Shown here piece after piece: positions 54,058-63,779 of a DNA stretch of 64,000 nucleotides (within the stretch, counting starts at the first letter, position 1; every line of letters starts with the position of its first letter). The DNA is from Nitrospira japonica. Its GTDB lineage: Bacteria > Nitrospirota > Nitrospiria > Nitrospirales > Nitrospiraceae. The stretch lies in the NCBI RefSeq assembly GCF_900169565.1, contig NZ_LT828648.1:3012501-3076500 (forward strand). The letters run 5' to 3'. Position numbers and translations under genes: made by a program. The notes beneath the pieces were generated by a model. The model saw only the letters and a list, made by a program, of their open reading frames with translations, did not search any database and was not told the DNA's origin.

Positions 54058-55554
54058 ATGACGACCGCCGCCTATTCATTGAGCCTCGAGGAATTCCGCC
54101 GCTACGCTCACGAGGGGAACCTGATTCCCCTCTATCGCGAGATTCTGGCGGATTATGAAACGCCGGTCTCGGCCTTCGCCAAGATCGACCACGGTCCCAC
54201 CGCCTATCTGCTGGAAAGCATCGAAGGAGGGGAGAAGTGGGCGAGGTACTCGTTTCTGGGCAGCGGATCCCCGATCGTCATCTCCGAGGACCGTGGCGAC
54301 CTCATGATCGCGCGGGGCAAGAAAAAATCCCGTATCCCCAGCAAGGGAAATCCGCTCGAGCGGTTGCAGGAGTACATGCAGGAGTTCCGTCCCGTGACGG
54401 TACCGAATCTGCCGCGTTTCGTCGGCGGGGCGGTCGGCTATCTCGGGTATGACATGGTGCGAACCTTTGAAGACCTGCCTTCACGGCCGAAGGACCACCT
54501 GAACCTGCCGGACTTCGCCTTCCTCATGACCGACACGCTTTTGATCTTCGACAACGTCGCGCAAAAGATCAAGGTGGTCGCCAATGCCCATCTCACTTCG
54601 ACGCGCGACCGGGACGTGACCAGAGCCTATCGCGAGGCCACGGAGCGGATCGAACGCATGATCACCAGGCTGCGACGGCCGCTGCAGCGGGCCCGTCCGC
54701 ATCGCCGCCGCCGACCGATCACGTTCACTTCCAATCTGAGCCGCGCGGACTTCGAGAAGATGGTCAATCGCACGAAGGAATACATCCGGGCGGGCGACGT
54801 CGTCCAGGCCGTGCTGTCCCAACGATGGGAGACCAACGTCCAGGCTCCTCCATTGCAACTGTATCGCGCCTTGCGCGTCGTCAATCCGTCGCCCTATATG
54901 TATTACCTGCGCGTCGCGGGAGTCGAGCTCGTCGGGTCGTCCCCGGAAACGCTGGTCCGCTGCGAAGACGGCGTCATCTCCGTCAGGCCGATCGCCGGCA
55001 CGCGCCGGCGCGGACATACGGTCGACGAGGACCAGCAGTTGGAACGCCGGCTCCTCGCCGACGAAAAGGAACGAGCCGAGCACGTGATGCTCGTCGATTT
55101 GGGACGCAACGACGTCGGACGCGTCTCCCGCCCCGGGTCCGTATCCGTCGATTCGCTCATGCACGTCGAACGGTATTCCCACGTCATGCACATCGTCTCG
55201 AACGTCACGGGACGGCTCGATCGGGCCAAGACGTCCTATGACGTCTTGCGTGCCTGCTTCCCGGCGGGGACGGTCTCGGGCGCGCCGAAGATCCGTGCGA
55301 TGGAGATCATCGACGAATTGGAACCGACCCGCCGCGGTCCGTACGCCGGCGCGGTGGGGTATTTCAGTTTCTCCGGCAACATGGACATGTGCATCAACAT
55401 CCGGACCGTGGTCATCAAGAAACACCAAGCCTTCATCCAAGCCGGAGCGGGAATCGTCGCGGATTCCGTCCCCGAGCACGAGTACGAGGAGACCTGCAAC
55501 AAGGCAAAGGCCATGATGCACGCCATCGAGCTGGCCGAGCAGGGATTGGAGTAG
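54058..55554 (+). CDS. trpE: Anthranilate synthase component I
   Basis: This 498-residue enzyme makes anthranilate from chorismate. It shows AYLLESIEGGEKWARYSF (the LLES tryptophan-feedback segment, about 44-60), the chorismate-binding core (ISVRPIAGTRRRG, about 310), LVDLGRNDVGRV, FPAGTVSGAPK and YAGAVGYFSFSGNMDMCINIRT. Length and motifs are complete. It opens the tryptophan operon, 16 bases after the LysM lipoprotein. No leader peptide or attenuator is seen. Confidence 0.97.
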   Translation: MTTAAYSLSLEEFRRYAHEGNLIPLYREILADYETPVSAFAKIDHGPTAYLLESIEGGEKWARYSFLGSGSPIVISEDRGDLMIARGKKKSRIPSKGNPLERLQEYMQEFRPVTVPNLPRFVGGAVGYLGYDMVRTFEDLPSRPKDHLNLPDFAFLMTDTLLIFDNVAQKIKVVANAHLTSTRDRDVTRAYREATERIERMITRLRRPLQRARPHRRRRPITFTSNLSRADFEKMVNRTKEYIRAGDVVQAVLSQRWETNVQAPPLQLYRALRVVNPSPYMYYLRVAGVELVGSSPETLVRCEDGVISVRPIAGTRRRGHTVDEDQQLERRLLADEKERAEHVMLVDLGRNDVGRVSRPGSVSVDSLMHVERYSHVMHIVSNVTGRLDRAKTSYDVLRACFPAGTVSGAPKIRAMEIIDELEPTRRGPYAGAVGYFSFSGNMDMCINIRTVVIKKHQAFIQAGAGIVADSVPEHEYEETCNKAKAMMHAIELAEQGLE

Positions 55555-55560
55555 GTCCCG

Positions 55561-56124
55561 ATGCTCCTCATGATCGACAATTACGACTCCTTCACCTACA
55601 ACCTCGTACAGTACTTCGGCGAGCTGGGTGAAGACGTGCGGGTCTATCGAAACGACCAGCTCACCATCGCGCAGATCGAGGCGTTGAAGCCGAGCCGCAT
55701 CGTCATTTCACCGGGCCCCTGCACGCCGAAGGAAGCCGGCATTTCCGTCGACACGATCAAGCACTTCGCCGGTCGGGTCCCTCTCCTGGGGGTCTGTCTC
55801 GGCCACCAATCCCTCGCGGCGGCCTTCGGCGGCGAGGTGGTCAGAGCCGATCGCCTGATGCACGGCAAGACTTCCATGGTCCGGCACGACGGGAAAACCC
55901 TGTTCCGGGACCTTCCCAACCCCTTTGAAGCGACGCGATACCATTCGCTGGTCGTCAAACGGGCCACGTTGCCCGCCTGCTTCGATGTATCGGCCGAGAC
56001 CGCCGAAGGCGAGATTATGGGATTGCGCCACAAGTCATTGAGAGCGGAAGGAGTGCAATTTCATCCGGAATCGATTCTGACGGCGGCCGGGAAAGACTTG
56101 CTCCGCAACTTCCTGAAACTATAG
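55561..56124 (+). CDS. trpG: Anthranilate synthase component II (glutamine amidotransferase)
   Basis: This 187-residue amidotransferase delivers ammonia to TrpE and may also serve p-aminobenzoate synthesis. The triad is visible as [10 protein letters not shown] (Cys, about residue 80) and [10 protein letters not shown] (His/Glu, near the end). [19 protein letters not shown] is the standard N-terminus. It starts six bases after trpE. Confidence 0.96.
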   Translation: MLLMIDNYDSFTYNLVQYFGELGEDVRVYRNDQLTIAQIEALKPSRIVISPGPCTPKEAGISVDTIKHFAGRVPLLGVCLGHQSLAAAFGGEVVRADRLMHGKTSMVRHDGKTLFRDLPNPFEATRYHSLVVKRATLPACFDVSAETAEGEIMGLRHKSLRAEGVQFHPESILTAAGKDLLRNFLKL

Positions 56125-56187
56125 TGCCTGGTTCCCTGCCGGGGCGGACGGCGACGGAGCCGGCCGGCTGCTGGGGTATTGTTGTCG

Positions 56188-57201
56188 ATGATGATCAGAG
56201 AGGCCATCGAAAAACTCGCGGATCGGACGTCCCTGACCGAAAAAGAAGCCGAAGAGGTCATGAACGAGATCATGGACGGAGCGGCGACTCCGGCCCAGAT
56301 CGCGGGCTATCTGATGGGGCTTCGCCTCAAGGGAGAGAGCGTCGAGGAGATCGCCGGTTCCGTCAGAGCCATGCGGGGACACGCGGTCCGCATTGCCGTT
56401 GGCGATCCGCTGGTGGTCGACACCTGCGGCACGGGGGGAGACGGACGACACACGTTCAACGTGTCCACCACCTCGGCGTTCGTCGTGGCCGGAGCCGGGT
56501 TGACCGTGGCCAAGCACGGCAACCGCTCGGTTTCTTCCAAATCGGGCAGCGCCGACGTGCTGGCCGCGCTGGGTGTGAAGATCGACTTGTCCACCGACCG
56601 GGTGGCCGACTGCGTCAATGAAATCGGCATCGGATTTCTCTTCGCCCCGCTGTACCACGGAGCGATGAAACATTGCGCCGTTCCCAGGCAGGAATTGGGC
56701 ATCCGCACGATGCTGAATGTCCTCGGGCCGTTGACGAATCCTGCAGGAGCCGGCATCCAGGTCATCGGCGTCTACGAACCCCGGCTGACCGAACTTCTCG
56801 GCAAGGTCCTCATGCATTTGGGTTCGCAACACTCCTTCGTCGTGCACGGCATGGACGGACTGGACGAGATCACGTTGACCGACCGCACGTTGATCTCGGA
56901 AACCAAGGGAGGCGTGCTCTCGACCTACGTGCTGAGTCCGTCGGAATTCGGACTGGCCAAGGTGTCCCCGAAGGAATTGGCCGGAGGCGGCCCCCGGGAC
57001 AATGCCCTCATCACGAAAGAAATCCTACAGGGCCGGAAAGGTCCGAAACGGGATATGGTCTGTCTGAACGCGGCTCCGGCATTGGTCGCCGGCCACAAGG
57101 CCAAGACCCTTGCCGACGGATTCGCCTTGGCCGCCAAGACCATCGATTCCGGCGCCGCAGCCGAAAAACTGGCGCGATTGATCGCCTACACGAACTCCTG
57201 A
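56188..57201 (+). CDS. trpD: Anthranilate phosphoribosyltransferase
   Basis: This protein of about 337 residues transfers phosphoribose to anthranilate. It contains VVDTCGTGGDGRHTFNVSTT (PRPP site, about 75), KHGNRSVSSKSGSADVL and GIGFLFAPLYHGAMK, followed by RTMLNVLGPLTNPA. ATG 56188 is preferred; TTG 56179 and 56182 are upstream in frame. A 63-base gap follows trpG. Confidence 0.96.
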   Translation: MMIREAIEKLADRTSLTEKEAEEVMNEIMDGAATPAQIAGYLMGLRLKGESVEEIAGSVRAMRGHAVRIAVGDPLVVDTCGTGGDGRHTFNVSTTSAFVVAGAGLTVAKHGNRSVSSKSGSADVLAALGVKIDLSTDRVADCVNEIGIGFLFAPLYHGAMKHCAVPRQELGIRTMLNVLGPLTNPAGAGIQVIGVYEPRLTELLGKVLMHLGSQHSFVVHGMDGLDEITLTDRTLISETKGGVLSTYVLSPSEFGLAKVSPKELAGGGPRDNALITKEILQGRKGPKRDMVCLNAAPALVAGHKAKTLADGFALAAKTIDSGAAAEKLARLIAYTNS

Positions 57202-57213
57202 CCACCGGTCGCC

Positions 57214-58050
57214 ATGATTCTCGATCGAATCCTCGAACACAAGAAAGCGGAACTCCGGCACAAGCAGAGCCGCGGCTATCTGTCTGAATTGAAGGGCAGG
57301 ATCCGCGATGTTTCCGGGACCCTGGGCTTCGCGGTCGCGCTGGACGCGACTCGCAGCGCCTCCAGCCCGGCGTTGATCGCCGAGGTCAAGCGAGCCTCCC
57401 CGAGTCTCGGACTCCTCCGACCGGAATTCGAAGAACGATTCGATCCGGTCGAGATCGCCCGCTCATACGCGCAGCACGGCGCGTCGGCGGTCTCCGTCCT
57501 GACCGACGGGGATTTCTTCCGCGGCAGCCTGGACTATCTTCTGGCGGTCAAACAGGCGGTCGCGCTGCCCGCGCTCAACAAGGAATTCATGGTCGAAGAC
57601 ATCCAATTCTACGAAGCGCGCGCCTATGGCGCGGACGCCGTCCTGTTGATCGTGGCGGCCCTGGAACGCCGGCAGCTCGAAGATTTTTACGCCTTGGCCC
57701 GCGATCTGACCCTCGACGTGCTCTTTGAAACCCATCACGAGCGGGAGCTGGACCTGGTTCTGGAACGAATCCCGGACGCCCGCCTCATCGGCATCAACAA
57801 CCGCGACCTCAAGACCTTCTCCACCGATTTGGGCGTCACCGTGCGCCTGGCCAAGCGTATCCCGGCCGACAAGCTCATCGTCAGCGAGAGCGGCATCCAT
57901 AAACGGGCGGACGTCGAGCGGTTGCTCGAGGCTGGTGTTCATGCGATGCTGGTGGGAGAATCCCTCATCAAGGCGGAGGTCGTCGGCGCCAAGATCGCCG
58001 AACTTCGCGGGGCGGACGCCGACCCCGATGCTCGACGGAAAGAATCATGA
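57214..58050 (+). CDS. trpC: Indole-3-glycerol phosphate synthase
   Basis: This 278-residue (beta-alpha)8 barrel closes the indole ring. Motifs: ALIAEVKRASPSLGLL (about 51), VSVLTDGDFFRGSLDYL, LPALNKEFMVEDIQFYEAR, LIGINNRDLKTF and IVSESGIHKRADV. It begins 12 bases after trpD. Its stop overlaps the ATG of a small lipoprotein by four bases. Confidence 0.96.
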   Translation: MILDRILEHKKAELRHKQSRGYLSELKGRIRDVSGTLGFAVALDATRSASSPALIAEVKRASPSLGLLRPEFEERFDPVEIARSYAQHGASAVSVLTDGDFFRGSLDYLLAVKQAVALPALNKEFMVEDIQFYEARAYGADAVLLIVAALERRQLEDFYALARDLTLDVLFETHHERELDLVLERIPDARLIGINNRDLKTFSTDLGVTVRLAKRIPADKLIVSESGIHKRADVERLLEAGVHAMLVGESLIKAEVVGAKIAELRGADADPDARRKES

Positions 58051-58364
58051 CGACGCTCCGATTGTTCTGTCTTCTGGCCGGTTGTCTGCTTCTGCAAGGC
58101 TGCGCCGAAGGGATGCACGGAAAATCAGACGAGTCCTGGAACAGTTGGATCGGCTCGACCAAAGACGACCGGGTCAGAGATCAGGGCATTCCCACGCGCT
58201 GCCATACGTTCAAGACCGGGGGTGAGGCCTGCGAATGGCCCATCATCTGGGCGCCCAACAGCAGCGGCACCATTACGATCAGCTTCGACGAGAAGGGCAC
58301 CGCCTGCCAATGGGTCTACAAGGACAGTTACATCGAGAAGCGGAGCGATAAACGATGTCCCTGA
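58047..58364 (+). CDS. Small lipoprotein inside the trp operon
   Basis: This 105-residue protein has a signal peptide with lipobox LLLQGCAEG, then a mature domain with TRCHTFKTGGEACEW, ISFDEKGTACQW and a final KRCP; four Cys remain after the lipidated one. The segment WNSWIGSTKDDRVRDQGIP recalls SmpA/OmlA-type small lipoproteins, though not firmly. It overlaps trpC by four and trpF by ten bases, so it must be cotranslated. A link to tryptophan synthesis is not obvious. Confidence 0.8.
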   Translation: MTTLRLFCLLAGCLLLQGCAEGMHGKSDESWNSWIGSTKDDRVRDQGIPTRCHTFKTGGEACEWPIIWAPNSSGTITISFDEKGTACQWVYKDSYIEKRSDKRCP

Positions 58365-59008
58365 CGCGTGGCGCACCCGGCAGGATCAAGATCTGCGGGA
58401 TCACGAACGAGGAGGACGCAGCCGCCGCGTTGTTGGCCGGAGCCGATGCCCTGGGGTTCGTGTTCTATCGCAAGAGTCCGCGCTGGATTGATCCGACCGT
58501 GGCGGGCCGCATCATCAGCTCCCTGCCGCCGTTCGTCGCGGCGGTCGGCGTGTTCGTCAACGAAGAAGTGAAGGTGGTGCGCGATCTCATGGACGGCTGC
58601 GGGCTTGCTCTCGCGCAGTTGCATGGGGATGAAACCGCCGCCTATTGTCTCGAGCTGGCGCGGCCCGCGGTCAAGGCCCTCCGCATCAAGGACCGCGGCA
58701 GCTTTCTCGCGCTGGCGGAATTCCAGGGGCGCGCGGGAATCCGTGGCTTTCTGCTGGACGCGTACGCCGAGGACGCCTACGGTGGAACCGGCCGCACCGT
58801 GGATTGGGCTCTCGCGGCCGAGGCGGCGCGAAGCGCCTCCGTGTTGCTGGCCGGGGGATTGACGCCCGAGAACGTGGCAGAAGCCATCCGGGCGGTGAGG
58901 CCCTACGGCGTGGACGTCAGCAGCGGCGTCGAATCAACGCCGGGCAAGAAGGATGCTGAGAAAGTCCGTCGATTCATCCAATCGGCCAGAGAAGCATTCG
59001 CAACCTGA
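58355..59008 (+). CDS. trpF: Phosphoribosylanthranilate isomerase
   Basis: This 217-residue barrel isomerises PRA to CdRP. Signs are [16 protein letters not shown] (catalytic Cys), [25 protein letters not shown] and the C-terminal [20 protein letters not shown]. Start overlaps the small lipoprotein gene. Followed 17 bases later by trpB. Confidence 0.96.
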   Translation: MSLTRGAPGRIKICGITNEEDAAAALLAGADALGFVFYRKSPRWIDPTVAGRIISSLPPFVAAVGVFVNEEVKVVRDLMDGCGLALAQLHGDETAAYCLELARPAVKALRIKDRGSFLALAEFQGRAGIRGFLLDAYAEDAYGGTGRTVDWALAAEAARSASVLLAGGLTPENVAEAIRAVRPYGVDVSSGVESTPGKKDAEKVRRFIQSAREAFAT

Positions 59009-59025
59009 ACCGGATCGTCATCACC

Positions 59026-60240
59026 ATGCCCAAGAAAATACGCAAGTCCTCCGCCATTCCCGACGCCAGGGGCCGTTATGGCATCTATGGAGGCCGCTAT
59101 GTGCCGGAAACGCTGATGCCGGCCCTGCTCGAATTGGAACAGGAATACGCGAAAGCCAGGAACGACACGCGCTTTCAGGAGGAGTTTGCCTATTACCTCA
59201 AGCAGTACGTCGGCCGGCCCACTCAGCTGTATTTTGCGCAGCGGCTGACGAAACATCTCGGCGGCGCAAAAATCTATCTGAAACGCGAAGATCTCTGCCA
59301 CACGGGCGCCCACAAGATCAACAACGCCATCGGCCAGGGTCTGCTGGCCAAGCGCATGAAGAAGCCCAGAATCATCGCGGAGACCGGCGCCGGCCAACAC
59401 GGCGTTGCGACCGCGACCGTGGCGGCCATGTTCGGCTTGCAATGCGAGATCTACATGGGCACCGAAGACATGCAGCGCCAGGCCTTGAACGTGTTCCGCA
59501 TGCGGCTCCTGGGTTCGACCGTGACCGGCGTGGACGCAGGCAGCCGTACGCTGAAGGACGCGATCAGCGAAGCCATGCGCGATTGGACGACCAACGTCCT
59601 CACGACGCACTACGTCCTCGGCTCCGCGCTCGGCGCCCATCCCTATCCCATGATGGTCCGCGACTTCCAATCGATCATCGGCAGGGAAGCCCGCAAGCAG
59701 ATCGTGGCCGCCGAGGGACGGCTGCCGGATTGCCTGATCGCCTGCGTCGGGGGCGGCAGCAACTCGATCGGTCTCTTTCACGCCTTTCTTCGCGACAAGA
59801 CGGTGAAGATGATCGGCGTGGAGGCGGCGGGGCTCGGCGTCGCGAGCGGGAAACATGCCGCGCGGTTCTCCGGCGGCCGGCTGGGCGTCCTTCAAGGCAC
59901 CATGACGTACCTGCTGCAGGACGACGACGGACAGATCAACCTGACCCATTCGGTCTCGGCCGGCCTCGACTACGCGGCCGTCGGACCCGAGCACAGCTAT
60001 CTCAGGGAATCCGGCCGGGCGACCTATACGTCGGCAACCGACGATGAGGCCCTGGCGGCGTTCGACCTGCTGGCCAGGGAAGAAGGCATCGTGCCCGCGC
60101 TCGAAAGCGCGCACGCGATCGCCCATACCGTCAAGCTCGCTCCCACGATGAAACGAAACCAGATCCTCCTCGTCAATCTGTCAGGCCGGGGAGACAAGGA
60201 CGTGCAGCAAGTCGCGCGCATGCGGGGGATCGCGCTATGA
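59026..60240 (+). CDS. trpB: Tryptophan synthase beta chain
   Basis: This 404-residue PLP enzyme joins indole and serine. [17 protein letters not shown] contains the PLP-binding Lys; [32 protein letters not shown] and the C-terminal [12 protein letters not shown] are standard. Length is normal for the TrpB1 type. Its stop overlaps trpA by four bases. Confidence 0.98.
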   Translation: MPKKIRKSSAIPDARGRYGIYGGRYVPETLMPALLELEQEYAKARNDTRFQEEFAYYLKQYVGRPTQLYFAQRLTKHLGGAKIYLKREDLCHTGAHKINNAIGQGLLAKRMKKPRIIAETGAGQHGVATATVAAMFGLQCEIYMGTEDMQRQALNVFRMRLLGSTVTGVDAGSRTLKDAISEAMRDWTTNVLTTHYVLGSALGAHPYPMMVRDFQSIIGREARKQIVAAEGRLPDCLIACVGGGSNSIGLFHAFLRDKTVKMIGVEAAGLGVASGKHAARFSGGRLGVLQGTMTYLLQDDDGQINLTHSVSAGLDYAAVGPEHSYLRESGRATYTSATDDEALAAFDLLAREEGIVPALESAHAIAHTVKLAPTMKRNQILLVNLSGRGDKDVQQVARMRGIAL

Positions 60241-61055
60241 CATCCCGTCTGGACCGCACATTTTCACGGCTTCGAGACGGACGGCAGGCGGCCCTCATCA
60301 CCTATGTCATGGCCGGTGACCCCAGCCTGCACGAGACCGAGCAACTGGTCCCGAAGCTCGAAGAGGCGGGCGCGGACGTGATCGAGCTGGGTGTTCCCTT
60401 TTCCGATCCCATCGCCGACGGGCCGGTGATTCAACAGGCGGCGGAACGGGCGCTCAGAAGCGGTACCTCCCTTCGCGCCATTCTCCAGATGGTATCCCGG
60501 CTGAGACAGCACACGCAGATCCCGATCGTCTTGATGGCTTACTACAATAGCATTCACGCATTCGGCCTGGAGCGGTTTTGTCGCGAAGCCGGCGCAGCCG
60601 GAGTGGACGGCCTGATCGTGCCCGACATGCCCCCCGACGAATCGAAGCCGCTCAAAGAGCCGGCCGCCGCCTCGGGCCTTCAGCTGATTTTTCTTCTTGC
60701 GCCGACCAGCACGAATCAGCGGCGCACGTATGTGGCCCGGCAATCCAAAGGGTTCGTCTACTACGTGTCGCTCACGGGGATCACCGGCGCTAAGCTGAAC
60801 AACGTGGACGAAGTGAGGCGCAACGTGGAGAAGATCCGCAAAATCTCTCCCACTCCCGTTGCCGTCGGGTTTGGAGTCGCGACTCCCGAAGACGCGGGAA
60901 ACGTCGCGGCCGTCGCCGACGGGGTGATCGTCGGCAGCGCCATCGTCAAACAGATCGCGGCGCACAGACAGGACGCCGGTCTCGTCGAACACGTGGCCGG
61001 ATTCGTTCATGCTCTGAAAAGCGCCATGACCGCACGCCAGACGTCCCGGCGCTAG
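60237..61055 (+). CDS. trpA: Tryptophan synthase alpha chain
   Basis: This 272-residue barrel releases indole from indole-glycerol phosphate. It contains [19 protein letters not shown] (catalytic Glu, and Asp), [28 protein letters not shown] and [13 protein letters not shown]. It ends the tryptophan operon. No clear terminator is seen in the 130 bases that follow. Confidence 0.98.
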   Translation: MTSRLDRTFSRLRDGRQAALITYVMAGDPSLHETEQLVPKLEEAGADVIELGVPFSDPIADGPVIQQAAERALRSGTSLRAILQMVSRLRQHTQIPIVLMAYYNSIHAFGLERFCREAGAAGVDGLIVPDMPPDESKPLKEPAAASGLQLIFLLAPTSTNQRRTYVARQSKGFVYYVSLTGITGAKLNNVDEVRRNVEKIRKISPTPVAVGFGVATPEDAGNVAAVADGVIVGSAIVKQIAAHRQDAGLVEHVAGFVHALKSAMTARQTSRR

Positions 61056-61185
61056 ACGTTTCCGCCTCGCTGTCCCTCATATCAGAGAAACCGCAGACCG
61101 ACCACCTGGTGGGGGAGGGACTAGAGGAGCACGCTTATTCGAGAAAGAACGTCACGGGGGAGTGGGGGATGAAGGGAGAGACCGC

Positions 61186-61794
61186 TTACCGTTTGGGCGT
61201 CGGCGGCATGTACTTGATCATCTCGTCGGCCAGATCCTTGGCCACGTCCTTCAAATTGGGACGGTAGAACATATAGCTGCTGGACCGCTCGTGCCTGGCC
61301 TTCCAGACCGTGGTGCCGGTCGTGGCATCCACCAAGCGGAGACTCAAGCCGACCCGGCCGACGTTGTCGCCTTCTTTTCGGACATACTCCCAGGAATTGA
61401 CCCGCACGACGAGAAACGAGTCCACGCTGAGCGCCTTGCCCAATTTGATCGCGGATTCCTTGTCCGACTGTCCCGTCATTTCAAGCCGCGAAAAATAGAA
61501 CACCAGCGAATCGAAGGCCTCCTTCGATCCCTGGAAGATGTCCGTCACGCTTTCCGGGCTCACGACGCGCTCGATGTTGGCCACCTTGGTCAGAGAACCG
61601 GACAGGACGTCCTGAATATCTTCCCGCGCGCTGTCGTATTGGCTGGCCATCGGCGGCAGAACCGCGATGGCCTGGGGACGGAACACCTTGGCACCGGGCC
61701 CTTCCCATACTTCCTGAAGCCCGCCGCATCCGGCAAACAACAGAAAGAGTAGCAGGAACGCGAAACTCGTAAACCTGAGTCGGATCGTCAACAT
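61186..61794 (-). CDS. Lipoprotein (LpoB/GNA1162-like)
   Basis: This 202-residue lipoprotein has the lipobox LLFAGCGG. Its mature part has an alternating helix/strand pattern: AIAVLPPMASQYDSAREDIQ, IERVVSPESV, LGKALSVDSFLVVRVNSW and LRLVDATTGTTVWKA. This is the fold pattern of periplasmic lipoproteins such as LpoB, GNA1162/DUF799 or CsgG-like proteins. The exact family is not certain. It is convergent with trpA. Confidence 0.75.
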   Translation of the reverse strand: MLTIRLRFTSFAFLLLFLLFAGCGGLQEVWEGPGAKVFRPQAIAVLPPMASQYDSAREDIQDVLSGSLTKVANIERVVSPESVTDIFQGSKEAFDSLVFYFSRLEMTGQSDKESAIKLGKALSVDSFLVVRVNSWEYVRKEGDNVGRVGLSLRLVDATTGTTVWKARHERSSSYMFYRPNLKDVAKDLADEMIKYMPPTPKR

Positions 61795-61833
61795 GGGCTT
61801 CAGTATACCATTAGATGAGAGAAAGACGAGGGT

Positions 61834-62976
61834 CTAGAACGTCAACGACAGCGACCCCGAAGCGAGCGCCCCCTTTTCACGGAAATCGTACCCGCCGCCC
61901 AGATCCAGCCGGAATGCGTACATCCTCAAGCCCAATCCTGCCGTCGGCGTGAAAGGAATTCCGGGGTCCTGCATGTTCTTGAACGCCCCGAGCCGCAGGG
62001 AGAGGAACTCATTGAGGATCGTCTGCTCCGCGCCCAGGCTGAGAAGTTGGCTCTTCACGCCAGGCACGAGCGTGTTGTTGGAGAGAATGTCCACGTCGGC
62101 GGACAGGGTCAACGTCGAATACGGATTGACGGCCATACCGCCTCTCACTTGAGGTCCGAGCTTCAATTCGCCGGACTGACTTTTGAAGGTCGGTTGCGTG
62201 ATGTCCTTGGCCACCACCCCGAATCGCAGCCAGGAAGAAGGCCGGTAGATCGCGCCCAAGTCCAAGCTCAGCGCCGTAGACAACACCGGCTTCCCGAAGT
62301 TATCGCGCAGGGACACGTCCGTTCCGCCCGTCAACGTGGTCGACCCGTTGTAGGCCGCGCCTTGAATGATCTTTCCCGTCATGCCGATGGCGAAGGTCTT
62401 GTCGGCGAACGCATAGGCATAGGACAGGGCGACTTGTCTGGCTTCGAGTCCCCGAAGGGCCATCTGTCCGGTCAGGCTGATCGGCGTGTTGGGACCTCCA
62501 GGCTGAGTGGCTTGAACCGGCGTCGAGACGAAACTGCCTCCCGTCGCGACATCGGAGACGTTGATGCCGAACGCGTGCTCCCCGAAATGACCTTTGACGT
62601 AGAGACCGGCCGAGCCGTTCATGGACACGTTGGCGCCCGGCTGGTTGATGCGGCTGGCGATGTTCTGAGCGTTCGCGAGGTTGCCCGCCGAGGTATCGTT
62701 GACGTTGAAATTTTCCAGGTCGTGGATGGCGTTGGCAATACCCATCCGGTCGATCCCTTGTCCGCCGGCCTGAATACGGATGTCCACGGTTTGCGTCATC
62801 GCCAACCCGGCGGGATTCCAATAGGTGGCCAGCGCGTCCGTCGTCACCGCCACGCCGGCTCCGCCCATACCCATTGCACGGGGACCGACGATCACGAATT
62901 CCGTGGCTGCCGCCTGGGTCGAAAAGAGGAGGGCCGTCGCCGCGGCGCAAAACCGGAGCACGCTCGCACGGTCCAT
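61834..62976 (-). CDS. TraF-like outer-membrane protein
   Basis: This 380-residue protein has a signal peptide (FCAAATALLFSTQAAAT), then GPRAMGMGGAGVAVTTDALATYWNPAGLA, the N-terminus typical of FadL/PorV-like outer-membrane barrels annotated as conjugal-transfer TraF-like. The C-terminal strands include FRLDLGGGYDF and GSLSLTF. AAGGAG lies 10 bases before ATG 62976; the frame from 63042 is longer. No conjugation genes are nearby, so the TraF name does not imply plasmid transfer. Confidence 0.85.
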   Translation of the reverse strand: MDRASVLRFCAAATALLFSTQAAATEFVIVGPRAMGMGGAGVAVTTDALATYWNPAGLAMTQTVDIRIQAGGQGIDRMGIANAIHDLENFNVNDTSAGNLANAQNIASRINQPGANVSMNGSAGLYVKGHFGEHAFGINVSDVATGGSFVSTPVQATQPGGPNTPISLTGQMALRGLEARQVALSYAYAFADKTFAIGMTGKIIQGAAYNGSTTLTGGTDVSLRDNFGKPVLSTALSLDLGAIYRPSSWLRFGVVAKDITQPTFKSQSGELKLGPQVRGGMAVNPYSTLTLSADVDILSNNTLVPGVKSQLLSLGAEQTILNEFLSLRLGAFKNMQDPGIPFTPTAGLGLRMYAFRLDLGGGYDFREKGALASGSLSLTF

Positions 62977-63068
62977 GGATGAAGGACTCCTTCGCATCGG
63001 AGAACTGCCGCCGAGTCTATTGGATGAACAGGCCCCCGTCAAGGATTTGCGGGACTGCGGCGGTTCTC

Positions 63069-63731
63069 TCAGATGATCAGGCCGTCCTGAATATGGATGA
63101 TCCGATCCGCCTGCGCCGAGAGCTTGTCGTTGTGAGTGACGATGACAAACGTCGTCCCGCGCGCCTTGTTGATGTCCCGCATCAGGCCGAACAGCGCGTC
63201 ACCGGTGTGGGTGTCCAGATTGCCGGTCGGCTCGTCCGCGAGCACGAGGTCGGGTTCCATCAGCAGGGCGCGGGCGACGGCCACGCGCTGCTGCTCGCCT
63301 CCGGACAGTTCTCCCGGCTTGTGATGGAGGCGCGCGCCCAAGCCGACATCATTCAGGAGCGCGACGGCCCGATCTTCGACCTCCGTCAATCGTTTGCGTT
63401 GGATCAAGGCGGGCATGCAGGCGTTTTCCAACGCCGTGAATTCCGGGAGCAGGTGGTGGAATTGAAAAATGAAGCCGATGCGCCGGTTCCGAAAATCGGC
63501 CTGCGCCGATTCCGACAGTCGAAGGACGTCCTGCCCTTCGAACAACACGGTTCCCTTTGTCGGACGATCCAACAGACCCAGGATGTGGAGCAAGGTGCTC
63601 TTTCCCGCGCCGGACGCGCCGATGACGGCGACGAGTTCACCCCGCTCGATGCGCAGGTTGATGCCCTGCAGCACCGTCATGGTCCGCTCGCCCATCAGGA
63701 ACGACTTATGAACGTCCGTGACCGTGATCAT
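63069..63731 (-). CDS. lolD: ABC transporter ATP-binding protein LolD
   Basis: This 220-residue ATPase has Walker A GASGAGKST (about 40), signature LSGGEQQRV, Walker B DLVLADEPTGNLD and the H-loop VTHND. The length and GELSGGEQQR-type sequence suit LolD or a closely related MacB-type exporter. It lies 49 bases after the partial permease gene on the same strand, so it probably energises that permease for lipoprotein sorting. Confidence 0.92.
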   Translation of the reverse strand: MITVTDVHKSFLMGERTMTVLQGINLRIERGELVAVIGASGAGKSTLLHILGLLDRPTKGTVLFEGQDVLRLSESAQADFRNRRIGFIFQFHHLLPEFTALENACMPALIQRKRLTEVEDRAVALLNDVGLGARLHHKPGELSGGEQQRVAVARALLMEPDLVLADEPTGNLDTHTGDALFGLMRDINKARGTTFVIVTHNDKLSAQADRIIHIQDGLII

Positions 63732-63779
63732 GCCGGTGTACGCCCATGGACGGTACCTGTGCGGTTCGATACGTGACGG

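Noticed and set aside
58903..60126. Minus-strand frame of 407 residues
   Set aside because: Antisense of trpB; a shadow due to high GC.
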